Source of the DNA: Exiguobacterium aestuarii
GTDB lineage: Bacteria; Bacillota; Bacilli; Exiguobacteriales; Exiguobacteriaceae
Length of the DNA stretch: 64,000 nucleotides
Assembly: GCF_020171655.1 (NCBI RefSeq)
Contig: NZ_JAIVAC010000001.1
Location: 1,178,001 to 1,242,000 of the forward strand
Direction: 5' to 3'
Part shown: positions 55,989 to 64,000 of the stretch, one piece after another
How the letters are laid out: each line of letters opens with the position of its first letter
Position numbering within the stretch: position 1 is the first letter of the stretch
Made by a program: the position numbers and the translations under genes
Notes under the pieces: generated by a model
Told to the model about the DNA's origin: nothing
The model's database searches: none
The model's input: the letters and a program-made list of their open reading frames with translations, nothing else

Positions 55989-56537
55989 TTATTCTTCCTT
56001 CTTAAGGTCTTTCTTCAAATCATTGAGTTCTTCTTTCGACTCATCATCGAGCATCTCATTGACAGGTGCTTCGAGTGTATCGTCCGACTCAGATTCAAGT
56101 GATGAGTCCGTCGTCTCTTCTTCAGCCGCGCGGTCCATCTGTTCTTTCACTTCAGATTCCGCTTCCGCGACGAGTTGATCCGCTTTCTCCATCGCCTCTT
56201 CAATTGAGAGATCATCCTCGTCCATCTGTTGTTTTAACTCGGCAGCTTCACGCGCCTTATCTTTCACGATATTGAGGACCGGCGCCGCTTTATCGCTCGC
56301 CACTTTAATCCACTCGCCGACGACTGGTTCTGCCTTCTCACGCATTTCCTTCGATTTGACAGTCAATCGTTCACGCGATGTAGATGTCTTTTCGTCTAGG
56401 TATGTTCTTACTTCCCGTCCGCTTTTCGGTGATGTCAAAAGTGCGACAGCCGCTCCGACGATCCCTCCGAGAATGACACCCGTCAAAAATCCACTACTTG
56501 ATTGATTCTGTTCTGTTGGTTGTTTTTGGTCTGTCAT
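55989..56537 (-). CDS. ytxH: YtxH family protein
   Basis: A 182-residue protein with one N-terminal TM helix (~17-35, FLTGVILGGIVGAAVALL) directly followed by the YtxH motif TSPKSGREVR. The rest is charged, probably coiled-coil, with a very acidic C-terminal half. YtxH/GvpP-like proteins are general stress proteins in Bacillus (ytxGHJ, SigB/SigH controlled). It is 25 nt after ytxG in the same operon. Confidence 0.88.
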   Translation of the reverse strand: MTDQKQPTEQNQSSSGFLTGVILGGIVGAAVALLTSPKSGREVRTYLDEKTSTSRERLTVKSKEMREKAEPVVGEWIKVASDKAAPVLNIVKDKAREAAELKQQMDEDDLSIEEAMEKADQLVAEAESEVKEQMDRAAEEETTDSSLESESDDTLEAPVNEMLDDESKEELNDLKKDLKKEE

Positions 56538-56562
56538 GTGTGAGTTCCTCCCCGATGTATCG

Positions 56563-57075
56563 TTATTTGATTGTATCGTCCGTGTTAATCATGTCGGGCG
56601 ATACAGGTGCTTCCTCTTTCTTTTCACGTCGCGTGCGACGACGTGGACGTTCTTTCGTAGTTGATGATTCTGGTTTGTTTTTCTTGAACAGTTCTACCGC
56701 GACCGATCCCCATCGAACCGCTTGAGCAATCTGTTCTTTGTTTTCATCCGCTGCCGAGTGGACAGAAGTTGAGACGGTACGGACCGATTCAGTTACCTCG
56801 TTCAAGGATGTACCTAATTCATCGAGTGCATGGGCAACAGGTGCGAGCAACTCTGTTTTTTCTTCCACGTTGTCGACGAGACGGTTCGTCTTATGTAAGA
56901 GCGCCGTCACTTCCATTGTGATTCCGTCGAGCTGGCGTTCTAAGTTTTCTGTCGTATTGGCGACGCTACCGAGTGTACGGTTTACATTCGATAAGACACG
57001 TGCCAAGAAGATGACGAGTACGACAAACGCGAGGGCCGCAATCAGGCCAGCGATGCCTCCTAATGTGATCTCCAT
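56563..57075 (-). CDS. ytxG: DUF948 family protein YtxG
   Basis: A 170-residue protein with an N-terminal TM helix (~4-27, LGGIAGLIAALAFVVLVIFL), then a coiled-coil resembling methyl-accepting proteins (NRTLGSVANTTENLERQLDG), then a basic tail (RPRRRTRREKKEE). It belongs to DUF948, the Bacillus YtxG general stress protein. It is upstream of ytxH in a two-gene operon. The molecular function is unknown. Confidence 0.88.
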   Translation of the reverse strand: MEITLGGIAGLIAALAFVVLVIFLARVLSNVNRTLGSVANTTENLERQLDGITMEVTALLHKTNRLVDNVEEKTELLAPVAHALDELGTSLNEVTESVRTVSTSVHSAADENKEQIAQAVRWGSVAVELFKKNKPESSTTKERPRRRTRREKKEEAPVSPDMINTDDTIK

Positions 57076-57244
57076 TCAATCCATTCCTCCTATTCAATCG
57101 TTTCTTGTTTCATTATAGCACCATTATGACTGAAAAGATTTGCTACAACCGTTTTCGCCATTCGGTCTGATTATTCCTTTACCCGTTTTTATGTTTTCGA
57201 TTACACTAAAATAGAAATTCATAAAAATAATTAGGGGTGGTCGT

Positions 57245-58357
57245 GTGAGAGATCCAAGAATTACACAATTAGCAGACGGTTTAATTAATTATTCCGTCAA
57301 GTTACAACCGGGGGAAAAAGTACTGATCGAGAATTTTGGCGTAGAGGAATCGCTCGTCGAGGCACTCGTCGAAAAAGCATATGAGGCCGGCGGACACCCA
57401 TTCGTCTTATTGAAAGAAAGCCGCATCTTACGCAAATTGTATACGGGAGCAAGTCGTGAGCAACTCGAACTCATGGCTGACATCGAACGGAAACAGATGC
57501 AGGCAATGGATGCGTACATTGGTTTACGTGCCGGTGATAACATCAACGAACTTTCTGACGTGCCGAGTGAGCAACAAAAACTCGTCGGTGCCACACTCGG
57601 TAAAATGCACACGGAAGACCGCGTCAAAGGGACGAAATGGGTCGTACTTCGCTACCCTTCTCCATCAATGGCACAATTGGCAGGTAAATCAACAGAAGCG
57701 TTCGAAGACTTCTACTTCAATGTATGTACACTCGACTACGGCAAAATGGACCGTGCAATGGACGGATTGGTCGAATTGATGAACAAGACGGACCGCGTCA
57801 CATTGAAAGGACCAGGAACGGACCTCTCGTTCTCCATTAAAGATATTCCGGCAATCAAGTGCTCTGGTCAAATGAACATTCCAGACGGTGAAGTGTTTAC
57901 GGCACCGGTAAAAGATTCGGTCAATGGCGTGATCACATACAACACGCCATCTCCATACCAAGGATTCACGTTCGAGAATGTGAAATTGACGTTCAAAGAC
58001 GGCAAAATCGTGGACGCGACGGCCAATGATACAGAACGAATCAATGAAGTGTTCAATACAGATGAAGGAGCTCGTTACGTCGGTGAGTTCGCAATCGGTG
58101 TGAACCCATACATTCAACATCCGATGAAAGATATCCTCTTCGATGAGAAAATTGACGGCAGCTTCCACTTCACGCCAGGTCAAGCGTATGACGATGCCTA
58201 TAATGGCAATAACTCGTCAGTTCACTGGGACCTCGTCAACATCCAACGTCCGGATTATGGCGGTGGTGAAATCTGGTTCGATGATGTCCTCATTCGCAAA
58301 GACGGACGTTTCGTCATCGATGCGTTGCTTCCACTCAATCCGGAAAACTTGAAATAA
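57245..58357 (+). CDS. ampS: Aminopeptidase, M29 family
   Basis: A metal-dependent thermophilic-type aminopeptidase (AmpS/AmpT). Expected metal ligands: E in IPDGEVFTAPVKDSVNG, E in GARYVGEFAIG, H in SSVHWDLV and D in GEIWFDDVLI. The N-terminal part has LQPGEKVLIEN. The 370 residues are in the normal range (~400). Start GTG 57245 follows AGGGGTGG closely. It is a single gene with its own terminator. Confidence 0.94.
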   Translation: MRDPRITQLADGLINYSVKLQPGEKVLIENFGVEESLVEALVEKAYEAGGHPFVLLKESRILRKLYTGASREQLELMADIERKQMQAMDAYIGLRAGDNINELSDVPSEQQKLVGATLGKMHTEDRVKGTKWVVLRYPSPSMAQLAGKSTEAFEDFYFNVCTLDYGKMDRAMDGLVELMNKTDRVTLKGPGTDLSFSIKDIPAIKCSGQMNIPDGEVFTAPVKDSVNGVITYNTPSPYQGFTFENVKLTFKDGKIVDATANDTERINEVFNTDEGARYVGEFAIGVNPYIQHPMKDILFDEKIDGSFHFTPGQAYDDAYNGNNSSVHWDLVNIQRPDYGGGEIWFDDVLIRKDGRFVIDALLPLNPENLK

Positions 58358-58359
58358 TA

Positions 58360-58397
58360 TAAAAATGGTGCGCCTTCGTCAGGCGCACCATTTTTGT
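58360..58397. terminator. Bidirectional terminator between ampS and dps
   Basis: AAAAATGGTGCGCC, 7-nt loop, GGCGCACCATTTTT. Confidence 0.92.
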
Positions 58398-58399
58398 GG

Positions 58400-58852
58400 T
58401 TACAATTTTGTTTTTTTACCGAGTGCGGCAGACATCATCCAAATTTCTTTTTCGAGTCGCTCGATATGAGAGACGAACGTATCTTCAATCGCTTCATCCC
58501 CGTCTTCAAAATTTTCCATCGCATCTTGCATCTCTTGGCGAATTTGTTTGAAGTCGTTGATGATATCTTTAATCATCTGATCCGTCTCCGCATGACGATC
58601 TCCTTCTGTCAGCGTCGAGTGTTCCAAATACTCTTTCATCGTCGCAAACGGTTCACCGTCATTCATGAGAAGTCTTTCCGCTACGTCATCGTAGAGTTCA
58701 GCAACCAAGTTATAGAGCTCTTCGAGTTTCTCATGATACGTAAAGAAGTGGGGACCGCTAATGTACCAATGATAATTATGCAGTTTCACAAACAGTAACC
58801 CATAGTTTGCGACTTCCTTGTTTAACGTATTGAGTGCACCTTGACTAGCCAT
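58400..58852 (-). CDS. dps: Dps family DNA-protecting ferritin-like protein
   Basis: Forms a 12-subunit shell that oxidises and stores iron and protects DNA under stress. Ferroxidase residues are in KLHNYHWYISGPHFFTYHEK (His, His) and the following LEELYNLVAELYDDVAERLL (Asp/Glu). The start chosen is ATG 58852 (MASQGALNTLNKEV), 9 nt after AAGGAG; ATGs further upstream precede the box. About 150 residues. A SigB-like promoter lies upstream; no PerR box was seen. Confidence 0.93.
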   Translation of the reverse strand: MASQGALNTLNKEVANYGLLFVKLHNYHWYISGPHFFTYHEKLEELYNLVAELYDDVAERLLMNDGEPFATMKEYLEHSTLTEGDRHAETDQMIKDIINDFKQIRQEMQDAMENFEDGDEAIEDTFVSHIERLEKEIWMMSAALGKKTKL

Positions 58853-58889
58853 TCCAAACATCTCCTTTGTCATATTCATCGATACTACT

Positions 58890-58915
58890 ATTACCGAGAT
58901 TTTGATTGGCTAAAC
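58890..58915 (-). promoter_or_regulatory. SigB-like promoter of dps
   Basis: The minus strand has GTTTAG (58915-58910), a 14-nt spacer and GGTAAT (58895-58890). This is close to the SigB consensus GTTTAA-N12-15-GGG(A/T)A(A/T). dps is SigB-dependent in B. subtilis. Confidence 0.45.
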
Positions 58916-58917
58916 AT

Positions 58918-58945
58918 AAAAAAGGAGAGACATTCGTCCCTCCCC
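58918..58945 (-). terminator. Intrinsic terminator of murC
   Basis: The minus strand reads GGAGGGAC, loop GAAT, GTCTCTCC, then TTTTTT, 5 nt after the murC stop codon. Confidence 0.8.
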
Positions 58946-58949
58946 CGTC

Positions 58950-60257
58950 TTATGCTTCAAGTTTTACGATTTCTTCATATTCACGCTGGTACGTTTGGAT
59001 GTCACCTGCACCCATGAACAAAAGTACTGCCTTGTCATGATTGCGTAAGACGCTCGTACCACCACGTTTCAAAATATGCGCACCGTCGATTCGTGATTGA
59101 AGGTCCTCGATTGTGACAGTCCCTTCTTGTTCACGGGCTGAACCGAAGATATCACAGAGATAGACCGTATCTGCTTCAGCCAATGCTGTTGCAAAGTCAT
59201 CCATGAATGATTTAAGACGTGTGTACGTATGTGGTTGGAAAATCGCAACGACTTCCCGTTCTCCATACTTCTTCCGAGCCGCTTCGACCGTTGCACTGAT
59301 CTCACGTGGGTGGTGTGCATAATCATCAACGAGTACTTGATTGTTAAGCATTGATTCACTAAAACGACGCTTCACCCCGTTGAATGATGCAAGACGCTCT
59401 TTCACCAACTCTTTAGGCAAGTTCTCGTAATCACATGTAGCGATAACAGCAAGAGCGTTCAACACGCTATGGTCGCCGTATCCAGGAATGCGGAACGTTC
59501 CATAGAAATCATCACGTAAAAAGACATCGAATGTCGTTCCGTTCTCTGTCGACGTAACGTTTTCCGCACGGAAATCGTTATGTGTCCCAAACCCGTAATA
59601 GACGAGTGGTACGTTCGCTTGAATGTGCTGAAGATTCTCATCATCACCACAGGCAATGATTCCTTTCTTCACTTGCTTCGCCATCTCCTGGAATGCATCG
59701 ATGACATCGTCTAAACCAGAGAAGTAATCTGAATGGTCAAAGTCGATATTCGTCATAATGGCATAGTCCGGACGGTAATATAAGAAGTGACGCTTATATT
59801 CGCAAGCCTCGAAGACAAAGTTCTTCGAATCGGCAACACCTTCACCTGTTCCATCACCAATTAAGAATGATGTCGGTTCAATTCCACGCATGACGTGTGC
59901 AAGCAAACCTGTAGTCGATGTTTTACCGTGTGACCCTGTGATGGCGACACTTGTGTAATGATTCGCGAGCTCACCTAAAAACTCGTAGTACTTATAAATC
60001 GTCAATCCGAGTTCACGCGCGCGTACGATTTCTGGATGATCGTCGCTGAACGCATTTCCTTGTACGACGATTTGATCTTCAGAAATATTTTCAGGGTCGA
60101 ATGGCAAAATTTCAATCCCTTTTCGTTTCAATGCTTCTTCTGTAAAAAATGCTTTTTCAACGTCCGATCCACGGACCTCATTATTCATATCAAATAAAAT
60201 TTGAGCTAAAGGACTCATGCCCGTTCCTTTAATTCCGACGAAGTGATAACGGTTCAT
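58950..60257 (-). CDS. murC: UDP-N-acetylmuramate--L-alanine ligase
   Basis: Adds the first amino acid of the peptidoglycan stem peptide. The N-terminal [15 protein letters not shown] binds the UDP substrate, the P-loop is [15 protein letters not shown], and the central domain holds [15 protein letters not shown]. The C-terminal domain has [10 protein letters not shown] and [10 protein letters not shown]. The 435 residues are standard. In Bacillus murC also lies beside sftA and ytpR. It has its own extended -10 promoter. Confidence 0.97.
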   Translation of the reverse strand: MNRYHFVGIKGTGMSPLAQILFDMNNEVRGSDVEKAFFTEEALKRKGIEILPFDPENISEDQIVVQGNAFSDDHPEIVRARELGLTIYKYYEFLGELANHYTSVAITGSHGKTSTTGLLAHVMRGIEPTSFLIGDGTGEGVADSKNFVFEACEYKRHFLYYRPDYAIMTNIDFDHSDYFSGLDDVIDAFQEMAKQVKKGIIACGDDENLQHIQANVPLVYYGFGTHNDFRAENVTSTENGTTFDVFLRDDFYGTFRIPGYGDHSVLNALAVIATCDYENLPKELVKERLASFNGVKRRFSESMLNNQVLVDDYAHHPREISATVEAARKKYGEREVVAIFQPHTYTRLKSFMDDFATALAEADTVYLCDIFGSAREQEGTVTIEDLQSRIDGAHILKRGGTSVLRNHDKAVLLFMGAGDIQTYQREYEEIVKLEA

Positions 60258-60313
60258 CTGTAAATAGCCCCCCTAATTCATTGCGGCTCGTCAAAATGCG
60301 ACAAACCTTTGTC

Positions 60314-60322
60314 ATTATAGCA
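60314..60322 (-). promoter_or_regulatory. Extended -10 promoter of murC
   Basis: The minus strand reads TGCTATAAT (TG-n-TATAAT), 57 nt before the murC start codon. Confidence 0.5.
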
Positions 60323-60342
60323 AAACTCACTGAGTCGTGCTA

Positions 60343-61047
60343 TTACAGATTATTGTTTTTTTGCGCAAGTCGTCGGCTACGGTACATCGCCATGCGATCT
60401 TTTGGCGTCATCATCACGTTTACAGGTGGTTGGTCGGCTTTAAACGAAACTTGAACAGCCGGTGTCAATTCGGTGTCAGCCGGTAATTCTTCTTGTTCAG
60501 ATGGCGTTTGTAATTTTTCTGCAATCTGCTCAATCGACTCTCCGATTTGTTCCACAGAACCGTCGATGTCTAAACTTTCATCTGGCGCTGCATGTTGATG
60601 AACTTCTACGACCTCTTCTTTTTTCGAGCGGGATAAGTCCGTTGATTGCATAAAGACGGACGAAAAACCGTTATCTAAAATCGAAACCTGACCGAGAATC
60701 GATTTTTCTTCTTCGGTCGTTTCCCCGGAAATGTCTTCAATATGTTCTGCGTCTATTTCAGGACTAATGCTAACGATCTCTTCATCTTGAAGTGACTCTT
60801 CAGATGGAACCACTTCAGACGCTGTGCTCATTTCGAATGGTTCTCTCGTTTCAGGAGAATGCTCGACCGGCAGAACAATCTTCGGTTTTGGACGGGCATA
60901 TCCGTAAATCGGTGAAGGAACATCAGTCGGAATGAATTCATCGGTGATATCTACCTTCGGAGGTGGTGAGACCGGCTGTCCTTCTTTCGACAGCTCTCGT
61001 TTGATTCGATCTGCTTGTTGTTTTAATGAACGTTCATATGCATCCAT
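60343..61047 (-). CDS. SftA-like N-terminal protein lacking the FtsK motor
   Basis: A 234-residue, acidic, mostly disordered protein in the slot held in Bacillus by sftA (DNA translocase) between ytpR and murC. It contains FIPTDVPSPIYGYARPK (~38-54) and, near the end, PPVNVMMTPKDRMAMYRSRR (~211-230). I recall both patterns from the N-terminal linker of SftA/YtpS proteins. No Walker A, Walker B or FtsK domain follows; a clean stop occurs and murC begins 85 nt later. Either a truncated sftA or a derived stand-alone linker protein. Family assignment is inference. Confidence 0.6.
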   Translation of the reverse strand: MDAYERSLKQQADRIKRELSKEGQPVSPPPKVDITDEFIPTDVPSPIYGYARPKPKIVLPVEHSPETREPFEMSTASEVVPSEESLQDEEIVSISPEIDAEHIEDISGETTEEEKSILGQVSILDNGFSSVFMQSTDLSRSKKEEVVEVHQHAAPDESLDIDGSVEQIGESIEQIAEKLQTPSEQEELPADTELTPAVQVSFKADQPPVNVMMTPKDRMAMYRSRRLAQKNNNL

Positions 61048-61084
61048 ACTTGATTCCTCGCTTTTTCACTCAATCCATATTTAA

Positions 61085-61115
61085 CAAAAAATCGGTCGAG
61101 TTTAGCGACCGATTT
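61085..61115 (-). terminator. Intrinsic terminator of ytpR
   Basis: The minus strand reads AAATCGGTCG, 7-nt loop, CGACCGATTT, then TTT. It overlaps the end of ytpR and separates it from the SftA-like gene. Confidence 0.85.
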
Positions 61116-61716
61116 CAAATGCTGTACCTACTTCATATTCGTTATCTAATACTAAAATCCCTTTTTCTTGCGGGGCATTTGGAAGATTTAATTCACGCGC
61201 CGAGCAAATCATGCCATGCGAGCTCTCTCCGCGAAGTGCCGATGGTCGAATAATCAAACCGGTCGGCATGACCGCTCCTGGTTTGGCTACGACTACCTTT
61301 TGGCCAGTCGCGACGTTTGGTGCGCCACATACGATTTGAACAGTGCCTTGATCGATTTGAACTTGGCAAACGGATAATTTATCCGCATCCGGATGTTTTT
61401 CCGCACTTTCCACATAACCAACGACAAACTTCGGTGTCACATCTACCCATGAGAAGTCTTCGTCAATTCCATTTTCCTTCAAGACAGCTTGTACCTGTTC
61501 AACCAATTCAGTCGTCAAATCAACTGGACCGTTCCAACCTGTGACGTCAAAGTGCTCACTTGCTTGAAACAAATTATATCCGTTGACGGCTCCGTCTTCA
61601 GATTTGACGATGGCAACGTCACCTGTTCGTTCTACAGATTGATGGTGACGTTCTCCCTCTTTCAATAACACCATGAGTACATCGCCGATTCCTTCTCGGT
61701 TATAAAACACATTCAT
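61102..61716 (-). CDS. ytpR: tRNA-binding domain protein YtpR
   Basis: About 204 residues. The N-terminal part starts MNVFYNREGIGDVL; the C-terminal EMAP/tRNA-binding OB-fold has PKFVVGYVESAEKHPDADKL, IVCGAPN and GMICSARELNL, like the N-terminal domain of PheT. The function in Bacillus is unclear. ATG 61716 matches the conserved family start; ATG 61722 two codons earlier is equally possible. It belongs to the ytpP-ytpQ-ytpR operon. Confidence 0.93.
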   Translation of the reverse strand: MNVFYNREGIGDVLMVLLKEGERHHQSVERTGDVAIVKSEDGAVNGYNLFQASEHFDVTGWNGPVDLTTELVEQVQAVLKENGIDEDFSWVDVTPKFVVGYVESAEKHPDADKLSVCQVQIDQGTVQIVCGAPNVATGQKVVVAKPGAVMPTGLIIRPSALRGESSHGMICSARELNLPNAPQEKGILVLDNEYEVGTAFEIGR

Positions 61717-61770
61717 TTGCATACGTTCCTACGTCCCTTCTTTCAAACTCATCTCACTTATTTTATCAGA

Positions 61771-62565
61771 TTATGTGTTCGATGGCGGGGTCTTTTTTCC
61801 GACAATAAAAATCGGTTCAAGTTGCCCTGCCTCATAATGAAAGGCGAGTGCAGTTACTGGGACACGACCATTCGTAAAGAAGTCAAACATCAATTGCTGC
61901 ATCGCATCATACCCTTGGTCGTTTCGGATATCGGCGATAATCATCACATCTTGATGTGGTACACCGACAAGCATATCCCCTTCAACTCGGCGCTCCATCA
62001 TTCGAAGAAAATCATCGTTTAAAATGCGCGATGCCTCGTAGCCGTCTCGCGTCGATAAAAAGTAGAACGGGTTGCCTGCAACTTCATCTTGTTTCATCTC
62101 GGTCGGGAGTTTTTTGACATTTTCCCGGGCAATGCGTTCAATCGTTTCAAGCGTCAAATCACCGGATACATGCTTCTCCTCGATTAAACGATAGCCGTTC
62201 CCGCGATCGAGCGCGTAAAAGATGGCGGTCTCCGCCGTATGCGGACTGAAAACAAGTGGTTCTCCACTTTTCGTCGTCTTTGCGAACGAGTTCGAACGAA
62301 TGACCGGATAGATGGCATCCAATTTTCCGGCGAGTGAGATGTGATCATCTGCCTTCATTGCCGACTCGATGTATTCGATGACTTCATCGACTGCCACTTT
62401 GCCCCGCGTTTTCGCTTTCGCGACGATTGGTGCGAGTCGAATATTCACACCAAAGCGATCAGTTTTCCGTTCGACGCGCAACACCTCATTCTCGCGGTCA
62501 TAAGATGTGCGATAGTCCTCTTTGAAATTCGCTTCTAAATAGCGTCTTAGCTCATTCCGTTCCAT
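61771..62565 (-). CDS. ytpQ: DUF1444 family protein YtpQ
   Basis: A 264-residue soluble protein of DUF1444. Recognisable stretches are YPVIRSNSFA, LPTEMKQDEVAGNPFYFLST and VGVPHQDVMIIADIRN (first two quoted in part). No catalytic motif is known. It lies 6 nt after ytpP and 54 nt before ytpR, as in Bacillus. Start ATG 62565. Confidence 0.9.
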   Translation of the reverse strand: MERNELRRYLEANFKEDYRTSYDRENEVLRVERKTDRFGVNIRLAPIVAKAKTRGKVAVDEVIEYIESAMKADDHISLAGKLDAIYPVIRSNSFAKTTKSGEPLVFSPHTAETAIFYALDRGNGYRLIEEKHVSGDLTLETIERIARENVKKLPTEMKQDEVAGNPFYFLSTRDGYEASRILNDDFLRMMERRVEGDMLVGVPHQDVMIIADIRNDQGYDAMQQLMFDFFTNGRVPVTALAFHYEAGQLEPIFIVGKKTPPSNT

Positions 62566-62571
62566 AAAGGG

Positions 62572-62883
62572 TCACCCTAATCCATTCAAGAATGCTTCGA
62601 CCTGTTCCGGCGTCTTCCGTTCGCGACCGACATAGCGATCAATTTCCTTACCATTTTCAAATGCGACAAAGCTTGGAATCCCAAAAATATCGAGCTCTTG
62701 CGCGAGTTGCATAAACTCATCACGATCGACGTAATAAAACGTCCAGTTTTCAAATTTCTGTTCGATTTCAGGCATGAACGGGTCGAGGAAACGGCAATCT
62801 CCACACCATGTTGCCGAGAACATGAAAATACTTTTTGATTCTTTTGCTTCTGTATATTCTGCCATTGTTGATAATTGTTTCAT
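62572..62883 (-). CDS. ytpP: Thioredoxin-like protein YtpP
   Basis: A 103-residue thioredoxin fold with active site SATWCGDCRF (Cys-Gly-Asp-Cys instead of Cys-Gly-Pro-Cys) and cis-Pro in IFGIPSFVAFENG. Cytoplasmic, no signal peptide. First gene of the ytpPQR operon. The GD dipeptide between the cysteines is typical of YtpP proteins and probably shifts the redox potential away from Trx. Confidence 0.93.
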   Translation of the reverse strand: MKQLSTMAEYTEAKESKSIFMFSATWCGDCRFLDPFMPEIEQKFENWTFYYVDRDEFMQLAQELDIFGIPSFVAFENGKEIDRYVGRERKTPEQVEAFLNGLG

Positions 62884-62999
62884 GATTAACCACTCCTGTT
62901 CGTTTTTTCCTCACTTATAATAGCATAAGTCCTGTCACACATTCTGCTCTGCTGTTTGTTATAATCAAAGCCGAAACTAGTTGAAACAGGTGAAACCAT

Positions 63000-63332
63000 A
63001 TGAAATTGACACGAGAAAAATTGAATCCTGAAATGAAACATCCGCTCGAACAGATGGTCGTCGTCTTTGGGATGCTCGCCATTTTGCGATATGGATATTT
63101 ATTTATTGATACCGATAAAACGAGACTCGAGATCTTGATTTGGCTAGTTGTGGGCTTTGCCGTCATTTATGTCCTCGAAAAGTGGCTCAAGCAACTCGCC
63201 CGTCATTTACCGATTGTACGAAAACGATATTTGATCCCAATCTATGTAATCGTCCTTCTACTGTTCCTCATCAGCTTCCGTGTCCCTCGCGAGACGGTTG
63301 ATTCTGTCAAAGTCTTATTCGGTATCGGATGA
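63000..63332 (+). CDS. Small membrane protein of unknown function
   Basis: A 110-residue protein with three hydrophobic segments (~17-35, 44-60, 77-93), basic loops (KWLKQLARHLPIVRKRY) and a short C-terminus. I do not recognise the family. Start ATG 63000 follows AGGTGAAACC. It is divergent from ytpP and ends at a strong terminator shared with the PTS-like gene. Three regular TM segments and the terminator support a real gene. Confidence 0.75.
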   Translation: MKLTREKLNPEMKHPLEQMVVVFGMLAILRYGYLFIDTDKTRLEILIWLVVGFAVIYVLEKWLKQLARHLPIVRKRYLIPIYVIVLLLFLISFRVPRETVDSVKVLFGIG

Positions 63333-63336
63333 CACG

Positions 63337-63371
63337 AAAAGGCGCCGTTTGCTTCAAACGGCGCTTTTTTT
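63337..63371. terminator. Bidirectional terminator
   Basis: AAAAGGCGCCGTTTG, CTT loop, CAAACGGCGCTTTTTT between two convergent membrane protein genes. Confidence 0.9.
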
Positions 63372-64000
63372 AATAGTCAATTTTCATATCGTTTGGCTGA
63401 ATACGTCCAGTCCGTCTCAATACAGCGTATACCGCATAACTTAACAGAGCAGGTCCGATGACTAGGAAGCCGAGGACAATGATAAACGTGTACCAACTGA
63501 AGCCCATCGTTTCTAGCATGACAATCGGACCGACGAGTCCACTCGTCCCCATCCCTGCCCCAGCTGCCACACTTTCTAATTCAAACAATAGAATCGCGAT
63601 TGGTGCGAGGACAGCCCCAGCTAATGTAGGGGGTAAAATAATCCAAGGATTTTTCACGATATTCCCGACTTGAAGCATCGACGTTCCGATTCCTTGCGCA
63701 ATCGCTCCGCCGACTCCGTTATCGCGATAACTCGTAATCGCAAACCCAATCATTTGAGCAGCACATCCGACCGTCGCGGCACCAGCGGCAATACCGTTCA
63801 ACCCGAGCATCAAAGCGATGGCTGCACTCGAAATTGGCGCAGTCAATGCCAACCCCATGAGTGTCGCTACGACGACTCCCATGAACAATGGTTGTTGCTC
63901 AGTCCCCCACTCGATCCAACTACCGAGCTGTGTCATGAACATCCCTACATATTTCCCGATATATGTCGCTGTGAAGAAACCGACTGCGATTGTCGTAAAT
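63370..64000 (-). CDS. PTS IIC-like transporter (PTS_EIIC_2 family), 5' part missing
   Basis: The frame stays open to the right edge, so at least 209 C-terminal residues are seen. They hold four to five long hydrophobic segments with TAPISSAAIALMLGLNG, CAAQMIGFAI, NPWIILPPTLAGAVLAPIA and MGTSGLVGP. These patterns fit the PTS_EIIC_2 membrane family, often stand-alone proteins without IIA/IIB domains. The substrate is unknown and the start lies outside the window. Confidence 0.8.
   Translation of the reverse strand, partial: FTTIAVGFFTATYIGKYVGMFMTQLGSWIEWGTEQQPLFMGVVVATLMGLALTAPISSAAIALMLGLNGIAAGAATVGCAAQMIGFAITSYRDNGVGGAIAQGIGTSMLQVGNIVKNPWIILPPTLAGAVLAPIAILLFELESVAAGAGMGTSGLVGPIVMLETMGFSWYTFIIVLGFLVIGPALLSYAVYAVLRRTGRIQPNDMKIDY

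Noticed and set aside
57159-57171. FadR-like half-site CGGTCTGAT upstream of ampS
   Set aside because: Only one half matches and it is not palindromic, so chance is likely.
58850-58917. PerR box upstream of dps
   Set aside because: No TTATAAT-type inverted repeat is present; a SigB-like promoter fits better.

Overview
The window is core chromosome of a low-to-mid GC member of the Bacillales, most likely Exiguobacterium or a close relative. The gene order follows the Bacillus subtilis blocks thrS-dnaI-dnaB-nrdR-speD-gapB, coaE-mutM-polA-phoR-phoP-mdh-icd-citZ, pyk-pfkA-accA-accD-dnaE-nrnA, ackA-ytxK-tpx, ezrA, rpsD, tyrS, acsA/acuABC-ccpA-aroA, murC and ytpRQP. Several genes found there in Bacillus are absent: the malic enzyme gene between accD and dnaE, motPS between ccpA and aroA, and the motor part of sftA. 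The genus assignment is inferred from this order, the moderate GC and the protein sequences. No rRNA or tRNA genes, insertion sequences, prophage or CRISPR were seen.

Layout. 1-7.9 kb: a partial DUF1002 gene, thrS under a T-box, replication restart genes dnaB and dnaI, nrdR, a small unknown gene, speD with a long structured leader, and gluconeogenic gapB. 8-15.3 kb: an M50-like membrane protein, coaE, mutM, polA and the PhoPR two-component system. The phoR-polA gap holds a phased array of Pho-box-like hexamers followed by a terminator. 15.4-22.4 kb: central carbon metabolism (mdh, icd, citZ, ytwI, pyk, pfkA). 22.5-29.9 kb: accDA with a FadR-type regulator and its operator, dnaE, a 63-aa unknown, nrnA and ytpI. 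29.9-34.6 kb: ytoI, an M24 peptidase, a phosphoesterase, an atypical short-chain dehydrogenase and a universal stress protein. 34.6-43.5 kb: a 3D-domain secreted protein, ackA, ytxK, tpx, nadK, an amidohydrolase, ezrA and msrC. 43.5-49.2 kb: rpsD with its leader, relP, tyrS under a T-box, and a class A penicillin-binding protein with a long K/E-rich tail. 49.2-55.9 kb: acsA facing acuABC, then ccpA and the chorismate mutase/DAHP synthase. 56-64 kb: ytxH, ytxG, ampS, dps, murC, an SftA-like remnant, ytpR, ytpQ, ytpP, a small membrane protein and a partial PTS IIC-like transporter.

The genes form a carbon-overflow and gluconeogenesis network: citZ/icd/mdh, pyk/pfkA, gapB, ackA, acsA and its acetylation switch AcuA/AcuC, and the master regulator CcpA, with cre-like sites at citZ and acuA. 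Almost every convergent or operon end has a clear intrinsic terminator, often shared by both strands. No new multi-gene system is evident. The most unusual signals are regulatory (the speD leader, the Pho-box array with a possible short RNA, and FadR-like sites) and a few atypical proteins (motor-less SftA, an SDR with Phe in place of catalytic Tyr, a CxC zinc site in AccD).
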